Source: Sphingobacterium detergens (GTDB lineage Bacteria; Bacteroidota; Bacteroidia; Sphingobacteriales; Sphingobacteriaceae). Taken from it: a stretch of DNA of 64,000 nucleotides. Shown piece after piece: positions 8,254 to 16,297 of this stretch; positions within the stretch are counted from its first letter, which is position 1; each line of letters begins with the position of its first letter. The stretch is from NCBI RefSeq assembly GCF_003610355.1, contig NZ_RAPY01000004.1, positions 1 to 64,000 on the forward strand. Direction: 5' to 3'. The translations under genes and the position numbers were made by a program. The notes below the pieces were generated by a model that saw nothing but the letters and a program-made list of their open reading frames with translations, ran no database searches and was not told the DNA's origin.

Positions 8254-10977
8254 ATGAAGCACATAAAACTATTGACTTTATCGATAGGGATTTTAGGAGT
8301 CGGGTCAACCTATGCACAGACTGCACCTACATTACCTATTAATACAATCGTAGAACGGGTTCAAAAATATTTTCAGGGCTACCCAACAGAAAAAGTACAT
8401 CTGCATTTTGATAAACCTTATTATGCAGTAGGGGATACCTTATGGTTTTCTTCCTATTTGTCACGTAATCTTCCAGAATATGAACCAAGCAAAATAGCCT
8501 ATGTGGAAGTTTTGAATAGCCGAGACTCTTTGATCCAAACGTTTAGGATCCCACTGGATAAAGGTGTTGGAAATGGGCAGATGGTCCTCGATCCGCAGTT
8601 CATGACACAAGACAACTATCGTTTCAGAGCGTATACAAAATGGATGTCAAACTTTGACGCATCTTATTTTTTTAATAAAATAGTTCCGATAGGTGATGTG
8701 ATCAATAAAAAATTGATCACCAATATTGAATTTCAGAATAATCTTAACGGAAATAAAAGTCAGGCGGTAATACAGTTTAGGGATCGCGCAGGTAAACCGA
8801 TGATTAATTCTAAGATCAACTGGGAATTTGTTGCTGGATGGGAAACGGTAGATAAGGGTAAAGGTGAAACGGACGCTATGGGAAAGGTGACGATTAGTTT
8901 ATCGGCAAAGGAGAAGGCTGATTTAGAGAAGGGACAATTAAAGGTAAGTATACAAGAAAATAAGAATGAAAAACCTTTGTCCAGTTCTTTCCTGCTCAAA
9001 AATGCTTTGTGGGATGCTGATGTGCAGTTTTTTCCGGAAGGTGGTGACTTAATTGCTGGATTTGCTAAGAAAGTTGCTTTTAAAGCTGTAGGATCCGATG
9101 GTAAGAGTTTGAAGGTGAAAGGAACAATCCTTGATTCTAAAGGAAAGTCGGTCGCAGAATTTGAAGATTTTGGATCGGGTATGGGCTATTTCTCTTTATT
9201 ACCTTTGGCTGGAGAAAACTATCAGGCAGCCATAAAATTTGACAATGGACAGGAACGTAAATATAAACTTCCGGCTGTTGTTAATGATAAAGCAAATGTT
9301 GTGTTTGTTAAGCAGGATGAAAAGAATGCTGAATTTGCTGTAGTGACCAGTGAAGAGAATTTTTCTAAAAATCAGGGACAATCCTATTATGTATTGGTTC
9401 AATCCAATGGACATCTTTGCTTTGGAGCTCAGGTGAATTTAAAATCTTCTTCTGCGCTGGTTAATATTCCAAAGGAACGTCTGCCAAATGGAATTGCTCA
9501 GGTTACTTTATTGACCCCGGATGGCAAACCTGTAAGTGAACGTTTGGCATTTGTTCAGAGTGAGAAATTGCTTAATATTCAAGTTGCAAGTGATAAGCAA
9601 AGTTATAAGGCGAAGGATCTGGTCAACCTGAAACTTTCAGTTGATAATAATGGACAGAAATATCCCGGTAGTTATTCCGTTTCTGTTATTGATGAGTCTA
9701 AGGTTCCCTACAATGATCAGGCTGATCTCTCCATTGTAAGCAACTTTTTGTTGACTTCAGAGTTGAAAGGGAATGTCGAAAATCCAAATGCATATTTTGA
9801 TGAAAAAAATCCGAATAGAGAAAAGGCGTTGGATGCATTATTAATGACTCAGGGATATCGTCGTTTTGATTACCCTGCTTTAATCTCCGAAAAGTTGCCG
9901 CAGATCAGTTTTCTTCCAGAGCAAGGGATAGAATTGTCGGGTATTTTACGGATGAACACGGGCCGCCCGTATCCTAATGGTGGCTTGTTGTTGTCTGTGC
10001 CTTCACGGAATATTAAAAAAGATGTATATACCGATCAAAACGGTCGTTTTACGTTCAAAGATCTCGTTTTTCCGGATTCATCGAAAGTGACGGTAAATGC
10101 AAGGTCAAATGATAATTACCGTAGTTTGGTGATCAATATGGATCAGACTTATTATCCTGAAATCGACAAAAATAATGGTTATAAAAGCTATTTCGTTCCC
10201 AATATAGATCAAGCATTCGCTCCTTATTTGGATAACAGTCGTAAAGAATATAGAAAATCTATCTTATTGGATGAAGTAGAAGTGACGGCTGTACAGAAGA
10301 AGGTAATTACAAATAAGGATTTCCCTGCAATTTCAGGTTTATCAATGCCTGAACATCGTATCGAAGCCGAGCGTTTGACTGGGTGTAATGTATTGACCAT
10401 GTGTCTGCAAACCGTTTTGACAGGCATTACCTATGATCCACAAACATTGAAATATTATGTTTCGCGCGATTACAATGCCGGTGGACGTACCCCAGTTCAG
10501 TTTTTTCTAAATGGTATGGCTATTGACGAACCTGGATTAAATAGTATCAACGTTGCAGATATCGAGGGAATAGAAATCTTTTTGCGTGACGAATTGGGTA
10601 CAGTGTCAAGAATGTATCAAAACAATGGTGTTGTGTCTATTTATACCAAGAAAGTTGAAGCCAAGAAACCTCGGATGGCGCTAAGTGAAATTGAGAAATT
10701 GTTGCCAAAATCGAATGTTATCGATATGTTCCCGCTAGGTTATGTTAAGGAACGTAAGTTCTACACGCCAAAGTACGATACACCTGAACAAAAATCAGCC
10801 AACGATCTGCGGACTACAATTTATTGGAACCCGAAAGTACAGGTAACGGAGACAGGGGAGACAGCAATACAATTCTACAATGCTGATGGAAATGGTAATT
10901 ATAAAGTAATTGTAGAGGGAATGGACCAAACAGGAAATATAGGTCGAAAGGTGATTAATTACCGTGTACAACCTTAA
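8254..10977 (+). CDS. Large secreted protein with MG2-like N-terminal region and TonB plug-like domain
   Basis: A 907-residue protein with a signal peptide (cleavage after STYAQ, residue 22). The region around residues 40-130 (KVHLHFDKPYYAVGDTLWF and onward) resembles the macroglobulin MG2 domain found in a common Bacteroidota family. A carboxypeptidase-regulatory-like beta domain lies near residues 560-620. Around residues 745-805 (FFLNGMAIDEPG to GVVSIYTKK) it resembles a TonB-receptor plug, but no 22-strand barrel follows. It therefore cannot be a complete TonB receptor. The function is unknown; it is probably periplasmic or at the outer membrane. It is a single gene with its own terminator. 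Confidence 0.75.
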   Translation: MKHIKLLTLSIGILGVGSTYAQTAPTLPINTIVERVQKYFQGYPTEKVHLHFDKPYYAVGDTLWFSSYLSRNLPEYEPSKIAYVEVLNSRDSLIQTFRIPLDKGVGNGQMVLDPQFMTQDNYRFRAYTKWMSNFDASYFFNKIVPIGDVINKKLITNIEFQNNLNGNKSQAVIQFRDRAGKPMINSKINWEFVAGWETVDKGKGETDAMGKVTISLSAKEKADLEKGQLKVSIQENKNEKPLSSSFLLKNALWDADVQFFPEGGDLIAGFAKKVAFKAVGSDGKSLKVKGTILDSKGKSVAEFEDFGSGMGYFSLLPLAGENYQAAIKFDNGQERKYKLPAVVNDKANVVFVKQDEKNAEFAVVTSEENFSKNQGQSYYVLVQSNGHLCFGAQVNLKSSSALVNIPKERLPNGIAQVTLLTPDGKPVSERLAFVQSEKLLNIQVASDKQSYKAKDLVNLKLSVDNNGQKYPGSYSVSVIDESKVPYNDQADLSIVSNFLLTSELKGNVENPNAYFDEKNPNREKALDALLMTQGYRRFDYPALISEKLPQISFLPEQGIELSGILRMNTGRPYPNGGLLLSVPSRNIKKDVYTDQNGRFTFKDLVFPDSSKVTVNARSNDNYRSLVINMDQTYYPEIDKNNGYKSYFVPNIDQAFAPYLDNSRKEYRKSILLDEVEVTAVQKKVITNKDFPAISGLSMPEHRIEAERLTGCNVLTMCLQTVLTGITYDPQTLKYYVSRDYNAGGRTPVQFFLNGMAIDEPGLNSINVADIEGIEIFLRDELGTVSRMYQNNGVVSIYTKKVEAKKPRMALSEIEKLLPKSNVIDMFPLGYVKERKFYTPKYDTPEQKSANDLRTTIYWNPKVQVTETGETAIQFYNADGNGNYKVIVEGMDQTGNIGRKVINYRVQP

Positions 10978-11003
10978 TGGAATAAAGGAAAATGTCTAAT
11001 AGG

Positions 11004-11039
11004 AACGCTGCTCTTTTGTGAAAGGGGCAGCGTTTTTTA
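11004..11039 (+). terminator. Intrinsic terminator after the MG2/plug protein gene
   Basis: AACGCTGC (11004-11011) pairs with GCAGCGTT (11027-11034). An inner TCTTT/AAAGG extension closes on a TGTG loop, and a T run follows. It begins 26 bp after the stop codon. Confidence 0.9.
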
Positions 11040-11043
11040 TGAA

Positions 11044-11077
11044 ATAAAAAAACACCTCCTTGATGGGCAAGGAGGTG
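11044..11077 (-). terminator. Intrinsic terminator, minus strand
   Basis: CACCTCCTT (11053-11061) pairs with AAGGAGGTG (11069-11077) around a 7-nt loop. On the minus strand the stem is followed by a T-rich tract (T7, A, TTTC), so it most likely ends transcripts coming from tdk. On the plus strand it has no T tract and would instead stand in front of the short leader at 11078-11123. Confidence 0.65.
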
Positions 11078-11347
11078 CAAACTAACCAATTATAAACCTA
11101 AATTATGAAAAGTATTTTGTCGCTTTAAAAGCGTTTATCTTCTTATTTGTAAAGTATATTTCAAATCCTATGCCAAATAGATTTCTAGTCTATTTGGCAG
11201 TTATTTTTAACAGAAATATTATAAATGTAGCTATGCTAACTTGAAGACTGCCGATAGTCAATTGTGTAGGAAAATACGAGCCAGCTACGTTCCTCGCAGA
11301 ATGTAGGAGTAGGACTGGAATTGTAATTATCGTTTTCTGGGCTGGAA
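11078..11347. other. Orphan leader-like stretch with a 7-codon ORF and a hairpin
   Basis: After the hairpin at 11053-11077 comes an A-rich sequence like a Bacteroidota mRNA leader, running into ATGAAAAGTATTTTG at 11104. The frame stops after seven codons (MKSILSL). A perfect 11-bp stem, TGCCAAATAGA with TCTATTTGGCA (11171-11181 with 11189-11199), followed by GTTATTTTT, could end a short plus-strand transcript. The rest up to tdk holds nothing recognisable. It may be a small RNA or the remnant of a lost gene. Confidence 0.35.
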
Positions 11348-11938
11348 TTAGATGCCTTGTTGATCTAAATGATAATAACATTGTCTACAGCGTGGCTCAT
11401 AGGCATCTTTTTCACCAAGGAGTACGGTCTGGGTATCTTTTGTCAATCGATATGAATAATTTGCTGGAGCTCCGCATTGCATGCAAACTGCATGGACTTT
11501 GGTGACATGTTCAGCTACAGCCATCAAACTAGGGATAGGACCGAAAGGCTGTCCCTTATAATCCATATCCAATCCTGCAATAATTACACGAACGCCACTA
11601 TTTGCCAATTTGACACATACTTCTGTCAATCCGTCATCAAAAAATTGCGCTTCATCTATTCCGACAACTTGGGTGGCCGAACTCAATAGTAATATCGCTG
11701 ATGAATTTTCGACAGGGGTGGAGGGTATACTATTGCTATCATGAGAAACGACTAATTTTTCATCATATCGTTTATCCACGGAAGGTTTGAAAATTTCAAC
11801 ATTTAGTCGCGCATATTGTGCCCGTTTTAGCCTGCGTATTAACTCTTCGGTCTTGCCAGAGAACATTGACCCACAGATAACTTCAATACTTCCATATCGA
11901 GCTGGTCGCAATGTCAGATTATGTTCGGAAAAAAGCAT
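11348..11938 (-). CDS. tdk: Thymidine kinase
   Basis: A 196-residue type II thymidine kinase that phosphorylates thymidine to dTMP with ATP (pyrimidine salvage, cytoplasm). The P-loop GSMFSGKTEE is at about residues 23-32, a Walker B-like region VVGIDEAQFF near residue 95, and the lasso/zinc domain has Cys pairs CMQC and CRQC. The length is normal for the family. It is a single minus-strand gene, and its likely terminator is at 11044-11077. Confidence 0.95.
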   Translation of the reverse strand: MLFSEHNLTLRPARYGSIEVICGSMFSGKTEELIRRLKRAQYARLNVEIFKPSVDKRYDEKLVVSHDSNSIPSTPVENSSAILLLSSATQVVGIDEAQFFDDGLTEVCVKLANSGVRVIIAGLDMDYKGQPFGPIPSLMAVAEHVTKVHAVCMQCGAPANYSYRLTKDTQTVLLGEKDAYEPRCRQCYYHLDQQGI

Positions 11939-12171
11939 TTGATTAAATTATTTTTTTGGATAGCCGGCAAATAAGGTATTATTTGTCAATAGACCTCCTA
12001 TTATATTCTGTTTTTGACAACGCTAATATCGAAATTAAATATTAAATTTGAGTAGCAAAAAAGTGAATACGGATTCAAATATTTATAAATCAAAGGATTG
12101 AGTTTTCCACTTTTTAGGTTAGAGAATGTATAGGTGTTATAAACGATTAATAGGCGATTTCAAATAAAATT

Positions 12172-13134
12172 ATGGGTACTAAAGAGGAAATTTTTAATAA
12201 GATAGGAGATTTATTACAGGATTTGAATGCACAGTATTTGGCTTTGTCAGAAAGGAACACTGGTACTGAAATAGGTGAGCTAGTGAACTTGGAAGCTAAA
12301 GCACAATCTGTTGCGGCTTATATCACCTTACTTAAAACAGATGCCGTGCTACAGGGCGGACAAGGTCAAAATACCTTGCGAGAGTCGGTGATGGAGAGTA
12401 GAAAAATAGCATTTAATGACTATTTTACGCCACCTTCTTCGATACGAGCATCCAGCCAAACTATTGCGGAACCGGAACGCGATGAGAAAGCTATTGTTCG
12501 CAATGATGAACCTACAAAGTTAAATGGAGATACTGTTGAAGTGAATGAGGAAACCAATGACTTATCAACAGCGCATTATTCACCGGAAATAACTCATGAA
12601 ACTGATCATACAATAAATGAAACTGTTGTTGAGCATATTGAGGAAAAACAGTATAAAGTAGATGAACCCACGATAGAACTTGTAGAGGAAGAACCTGTTG
12701 TCGTTACTGAAATCGTAGAAGAACCAAAAGAGATCATCATTAAGGAAGTTCAGGAGAGTATTATCCAAGAAGAAGTTAATACAATCGTGGAGGAGGTACC
12801 TTCGAGACCGCTTACGTTAAATGAGATTATTTCGCAGCAAAAACAAGCAGGGGTACAGAACCGGGTATATCAAGTGAACCAATCTGGAAGTTCTGATAAA
12901 CTGACTGACATCAAGACCGGGATAAGTTTGAATGATAAACTTTTATTTATTAAAGATTTATTCAATGGTTACAGTTTAGCTTACAGTGAAGCAGTGGAGC
13001 TACTGAATAGATTCAGTAGTTATGCAGAAGCTGATGCATTTTTGCAAACGAATTATGCGGTTAAGAACAGATGGGCAGATAAACCTCATACCGTCGAAAA
13101 ATTGTATGAGGTATTACGCAGAAGATATAGTTAA
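12172..13134 (+). CDS. Hypothetical protein with acidic low-complexity centre
   Basis: A 320-residue protein not assigned to a named family. Residues 1-85 are predicted helical, with no signal peptide. Residues about 100-220 are a Glu/Val/Ile-rich acidic low-complexity region with many EEP, EEV and EIVEE steps, probably disordered. Residues about 250-320 form a compact, conserved-looking helical domain (ISLNDKLLFIKDLFNG to LYEVLRRRYS). The layout suggests two interaction modules joined by a flexible linker in the cytoplasm. It is a single gene with a terminator behind it. Confidence 0.65.
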   Translation: MGTKEEIFNKIGDLLQDLNAQYLALSERNTGTEIGELVNLEAKAQSVAAYITLLKTDAVLQGGQGQNTLRESVMESRKIAFNDYFTPPSSIRASSQTIAEPERDEKAIVRNDEPTKLNGDTVEVNEETNDLSTAHYSPEITHETDHTINETVVEHIEEKQYKVDEPTIELVEEEPVVVTEIVEEPKEIIIKEVQESIIQEEVNTIVEEVPSRPLTLNEIISQQKQAGVQNRVYQVNQSGSSDKLTDIKTGISLNDKLLFIKDLFNGYSLAYSEAVELLNRFSSYAEADAFLQTNYAVKNRWADKPHTVEKLYEVLRRRYS

Positions 13135-13152
13135 TTTAATATTTTCCATAAG

Positions 13153-13190
13153 AAAAAAGCATCTTTAATCAATTTAAAGATGCTTTTTTA
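13153..13190. terminator. Bidirectional intrinsic terminator
   Basis: AAGCATCTTTAA (13157-13168) pairs with TTAAAGATGCTT (13174-13185). The stem is flanked by A6 and T6, so it can act for the plus-strand gene ending at 13134 and the minus-strand gene ending at 13222. Confidence 0.85.
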
Positions 13191-13221
13191 TGCGATAGCC
13201 TGACTATTGTTATTTATAATT

Positions 13222-13848
13222 CTATTTCAATTGAAATTGCAACCATTCTTTGCCTTCGTGACCATAAACAAAATATTTTGGTTGGAAGATCTCGGCTAAA
13301 GATTCTAATTCCGTTAGGTATTCGTAGCCTGGAATACTGGCAAAATTAGGCTTTGTCATAATAAATAGCTGATCAAGTTCGATCGCCTTTGATTGCGCAA
13401 TTGCTGGATCATTCAATAAAAAAGGTATTTGAGTAAATACACTTTCATCACTGTCAATTATGATTATTTTATCGGCTTCATGAGCTATTGTCGTGGGAAT
13501 TCCACCTGCGATTTTTATGGATTCTTGTAGAAAGGCAGACTGGTTGATCTCCTGTGGATCAATTCGATCTAAAACCAATACTTTGGGTCTGTCGCTAGCC
13601 GTTATAAATTTAAGTTTGTGAATGAGGATACTGGTCTCATCTTCTACTTTTTCGATGAGCTCGGCTACATTTTCCTTGATATTTAATTCTTCCCCAAGCG
13701 TATTGATATAGGCAATCACATCTTCAATGCTAACGATTTCAGATTGCTTTGCCATTAATTTAGCAGATATTTCCGCTGGGACAGTGGTGTTATTTAGATT
13801 CAGCTGTTCCAAAAAATGGGCAACTAATTTTTCTTGATTGCTTTGCAT
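13222..13848 (-). CDS. Hypothetical cytoplasmic protein, possibly periplasmic-binding-protein-like fold
   Basis: A 208-residue protein starting MQSNQEKL. An upstream in-frame ATG at 13932 would add 28 residues; it was rejected because it would place the start only 15 bp from ybaB. The C-terminal half (KVLVLDRIDPQE, AGGIPTTIAHEADKIIIID, LDQLFIMTKPNFASIPGYEYLTELE) recalls the beta-alpha pattern of helical-backbone (BtuF-like) binding proteins. There is no signal peptide or lipobox, so it would not be a transport binding protein. The function is unknown and the fold suggestion is weak. Confidence 0.55.
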   Translation of the reverse strand: MQSNQEKLVAHFLEQLNLNNTTVPAEISAKLMAKQSEIVSIEDVIAYINTLGEELNIKENVAELIEKVEDETSILIHKLKFITASDRPKVLVLDRIDPQEINQSAFLQESIKIAGGIPTTIAHEADKIIIIDSDESVFTQIPFLLNDPAIAQSKAIELDQLFIMTKPNFASIPGYEYLTELESLAEIFQPKYFVYGHEGKEWLQFQLK

Positions 13849-13947
13849 GCTGCAAAAATACAAAAAGGGTAGCATTAGCGAAAGTAAATTAGCAATAGTA
13901 GGTATTGGAGGATTTTTGTAAATTGGCATCAAATAAATGTTATAGAT

Positions 13948-14253
13948 ATGTTTGACAAATTATTTCAGGCACAGCAAAAGGCAGAAGAAATCAAGAAAAG
14001 ACTAGATACCATTTCGGTATCCGGTGAGGCTGAGGGCGGTTTGATCCGTGTGGTGGCGACAGCCAATAAGGAGATTAAAGAGATTACGATCGATCCTGTT
14101 TTTTTGTCCAATGCTGATAAAGAAGAATTAGAGGAATTGTTAGTGGTTGCTTTGAATAAAGCAATAGCCCAAGCGGAGAATATCAGTCAAGCTGAAATGC
14201 AAGCTGCGAGTAAAGATATGTTAGGCGGCTTAGGCGGATTATTTAATCAATAA
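13948..14253 (+). CDS. ybaB: YbaB/EbfC family nucleoid-associated protein
   Basis: A 101-residue small DNA-binding protein. It shows the family's N-terminal helix (FDKLFQAQQKAEEIKKRLD), the central VSGEAEGGLIRVVATANKEI strand region, and a C-terminal helix ending in a Gly-rich LGGLGGLFNQ tail. EbfC dimers bind DNA and the nucleoid. It is divergent from the gene at 13848, and the hydrolase gene begins 4 bp after its stop, so the two are co-transcribed. Confidence 0.9.
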   Translation: MFDKLFQAQQKAEEIKKRLDTISVSGEAEGGLIRVVATANKEIKEITIDPVFLSNADKEELEELLVVALNKAIAQAENISQAEMQAASKDMLGGLGGLFNQ

Positions 14254-14257
14254 ATAC

Positions 14258-14947
14258 ATGATTATGAAAGCAACTTATTACGGTCAATCTTGTGTTGAGT
14301 TTGATTTTGACGGAACGAAGGTTTTGTTGGACCCATTCGTAACTTATAACCCATTAGCGCAAGCAATTGATGTAAATTCGATTAAACCAGATTACATCTT
14401 TTTGAGCCACGGACATCAAGATCATGTCGCCGACATGGCTACCATTCAAAAGAATAGTAATGCGACAGTATTGGCCATCGTTGAGACAGCTGCGTGGGTA
14501 AGGAGACAAGGGGTACCCGAAGATAAAGTTGTAGAATTCAATCTCGGTGGTACAATACAGTTACCTTTTGGCTCCGTTAAGATGGTTTATGCTGCTCATA
14601 CCAATAGTACGCCAGATGGCCAATATGGTGGGTTTCCAGTTGGATTTGTCTTTAATGTACACGGCAAAAAGATCTATTTTGCTGGTGATACTGCCTTGAC
14701 AATGGAGATGAAGCTGCTTGCTGATCTGAAGCTGGATTGGGCTTTTCTTCCGATTGGCGGGTACTATACAATGGATGTGGATGATGCGATCAGAGCGGCA
14801 GAATTTATCAATTGCTCCCGTGTGGTCGGGATCCACTACGATTCATTTCCACCGATTCAGATTGACAAACAAAAGGCCTTTGACAAATTCCAGAATGAGG
14901 ACATCTCATTGTCTCTTCCAAAAATCGGAGAGACAATAGAATTATAA
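14258..14947 (+). CDS. UPF0173 family metal-dependent hydrolase (metallo-beta-lactamase fold)
   Basis: A 229-residue protein of the metallo-beta-lactamase superfamily. The zinc motif HGHQDH lies near residues 50-55, with further ligand regions at YAAHTNS, AGDTALT and GIHYDSFPP. The length and motif pattern fit the UPF0173 (YtkL-like) group. The physiological substrate is not known. An ATG two codons later (14264) is an equally possible start. It follows ybaB by 4 bp and ends at a strong terminator. Confidence 0.85.
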   Translation: MIMKATYYGQSCVEFDFDGTKVLLDPFVTYNPLAQAIDVNSIKPDYIFLSHGHQDHVADMATIQKNSNATVLAIVETAAWVRRQGVPEDKVVEFNLGGTIQLPFGSVKMVYAAHTNSTPDGQYGGFPVGFVFNVHGKKIYFAGDTALTMEMKLLADLKLDWAFLPIGGYYTMDVDDAIRAAEFINCSRVVGIHYDSFPPIQIDKQKAFDKFQNEDISLSLPKIGETIEL

Positions 14948-14987
14948 AAAGCAAAAAGGCCGAACTAGTTCGGCCTTTTTGCTTTTT
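14946..14987. terminator. Strong bidirectional terminator
   Basis: A 32-bp perfect palindrome centred on ACTAGT (14951-14982, arms GCAAAAAGGCCGAACT) is flanked by A5 and T5. It can serve both the hydrolase (plus) and the phosphoesterase (minus). Confidence 0.9.
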
Positions 14988-15027
14988 ATAATTTCTCTCA
15001 AGATATATTGTTACTGTGCTTTTTCGG

Positions 15028-15849
15028 CTAAGATGATATGACAATTTTCTTTAAATCTTCTAGACTAAAAAGTGGGGTGTCGATGATTTTGTTTTTAAGG
15101 ATTTGCTCCTTGTTTTCTTCGAAATAGAAGAGCTTCCACTCCCCATTTTTGTATTCTAAGCTGCTTAGATTTTCAATCCAATCGCCCGAATTCATGTAGG
15201 TGCATGTACCTTTTCGAGTAATGACTTCCTTTATTTGAGGCTGATGAATGTGACCACAGATTACAAAATCATAGTTTTTCTCAATAGCTAACTCGGTTGC
15301 TGTATGTTCGAAGTCTGAGATATACTTAACGGCCTTTTTAACAGAATTTTTTATTTTTTTTGAGAGTGAGTATTTCTCCTTTCCCATTTTATCTAGACAA
15401 TAATTGATCACATTATTAAGTTGGATCAATTTATCATAACCCCAACCCCCAAGTTTTGCCAACCATTTTGAATGATGGATGGATGCATCGAAAACATCGC
15501 CATGAAAGATCCATACCTTTTGATTATTAAGTGAAAGAAGTAGCTTGTTGCTCAGTTTGATGTTTCCTAACTTGAGGTCCGTAAACTTGCGTAACATTTC
15601 GTCGTGATTACCAGTAATGTAATGGACTTCAGTACCAGTTGAGCTCATATCGATAATCTTCTTGATGACCTTTAAATGATCTTGTGGAAAGTAGCTTTTT
15701 TTAAATTGCCAAATATCTACAATATCGCCATTGAGGATCAATATCTTGGGTGCGACGGATTCCAGGTAAAGTAAAAGTTCTTTGGCTCTACTTCCGTATG
15801 TACCTAAGTGTATGTCTGAGAGTACAAGTATATCAAGGCTTCTTTTCAT
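15028..15849 (-). CDS. UDP-2,3-diacylglucosamine diphosphatase-like metallophosphoesterase
   Basis: A 273-residue calcineurin-type phosphoesterase. The metal ligand motifs run in order: SDIHLG (residues 11-16), NGDIVD, GNHD, HGD and GHIHQP. The spacing and the DIW/GTxVHYITGNHDE-like surroundings match the LpxH-like group common in Bacteroidota. LpxH hydrolyses UDP-2,3-diacylglucosamine to lipid X in lipid A synthesis. This protein is longer than E. coli LpxH (about 240) and may have another phospho-substrate. It is a single gene. Confidence 0.75.
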   Translation of the reverse strand: MKRSLDILVLSDIHLGTYGSRAKELLLYLESVAPKILILNGDIVDIWQFKKSYFPQDHLKVIKKIIDMSSTGTEVHYITGNHDEMLRKFTDLKLGNIKLSNKLLLSLNNQKVWIFHGDVFDASIHHSKWLAKLGGWGYDKLIQLNNVINYCLDKMGKEKYSLSKKIKNSVKKAVKYISDFEHTATELAIEKNYDFVICGHIHQPQIKEVITRKGTCTYMNSGDWIENLSSLEYKNGEWKLFYFEENKEQILKNKIIDTPLFSLEDLKKIVISS

Positions 15850-16267
15850 CGGAATAAACTATAAATATTCTTTTTACAAAAAAAAGGTAATTTTATTTTG
15901 TACTGATGAAATTCCTGTTATTAAATTATTAAAATTTCCCGTAAAACGGTATGAATAAGTTTATTAGAATTTAATATTGGTTTATTTTATAGTTATAAAA
16001 CATGGTATGATCATTATATTGTTTAATTTTTTTTGATTATTTCTCAGTCGTAAAAGTATTATTGATTGGCTAGTTTTTATAATTATGATAAAGAGTGTTT
16101 GTTGTTTTATACTATTGATAATAAGCGATTTATATTTGTTTTTTTGATTTTGAGCAACAAACAAAAGAATCCATCATTGTATATTTTTTTTCCTGATTCC
16201 TATTCAACCATAGGAAAAGTGGATTGATTTTTTAAAAAAGTTACTAAGGTTTTTCCGACTCTGTCGT
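15850..16267. other. AT-rich upstream region of the fecR locus
   Basis: More than 400 bp of very AT-rich DNA with no convincing reading frame. In particular, there is no ECF sigma gene in the place where one normally precedes fecR. Promoters for the divergent phosphoesterase gene and for fecR must lie here, but no clear TTTG/TAnnTTTG pair was found. TTTTTTAAAAAA at 16230-16241 is a simple palindrome. Confidence 0.5.
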
Positions 16268-16297
16268 TTTAGCCTACAATAATCATTGTAGACTAAA
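16268..16297 (+). promoter_or_regulatory. Hairpin or operator touching the fecR start codon
   Basis: TTTAG-c-CTACAAT (16268-16280), AATC spacer, ATTGTAG-a-CTAAA (16285-16297): 12 of 13 positions pair. The right arm ends on the A of the fecR ATG. It could be a protein operator or an RNA hairpin that limits ribosome access. Confidence 0.45.

Noticed and set aside
13849..13932. N-terminal extension of the protein at 13222-13848 as a signal peptide (hydrophobic LLSLMLPFLYFCS)
   Set aside because: It is not preceded by a normal basic n-region, would put the start 15 bp from divergent ybaB, and a good ATG follows at 13848.
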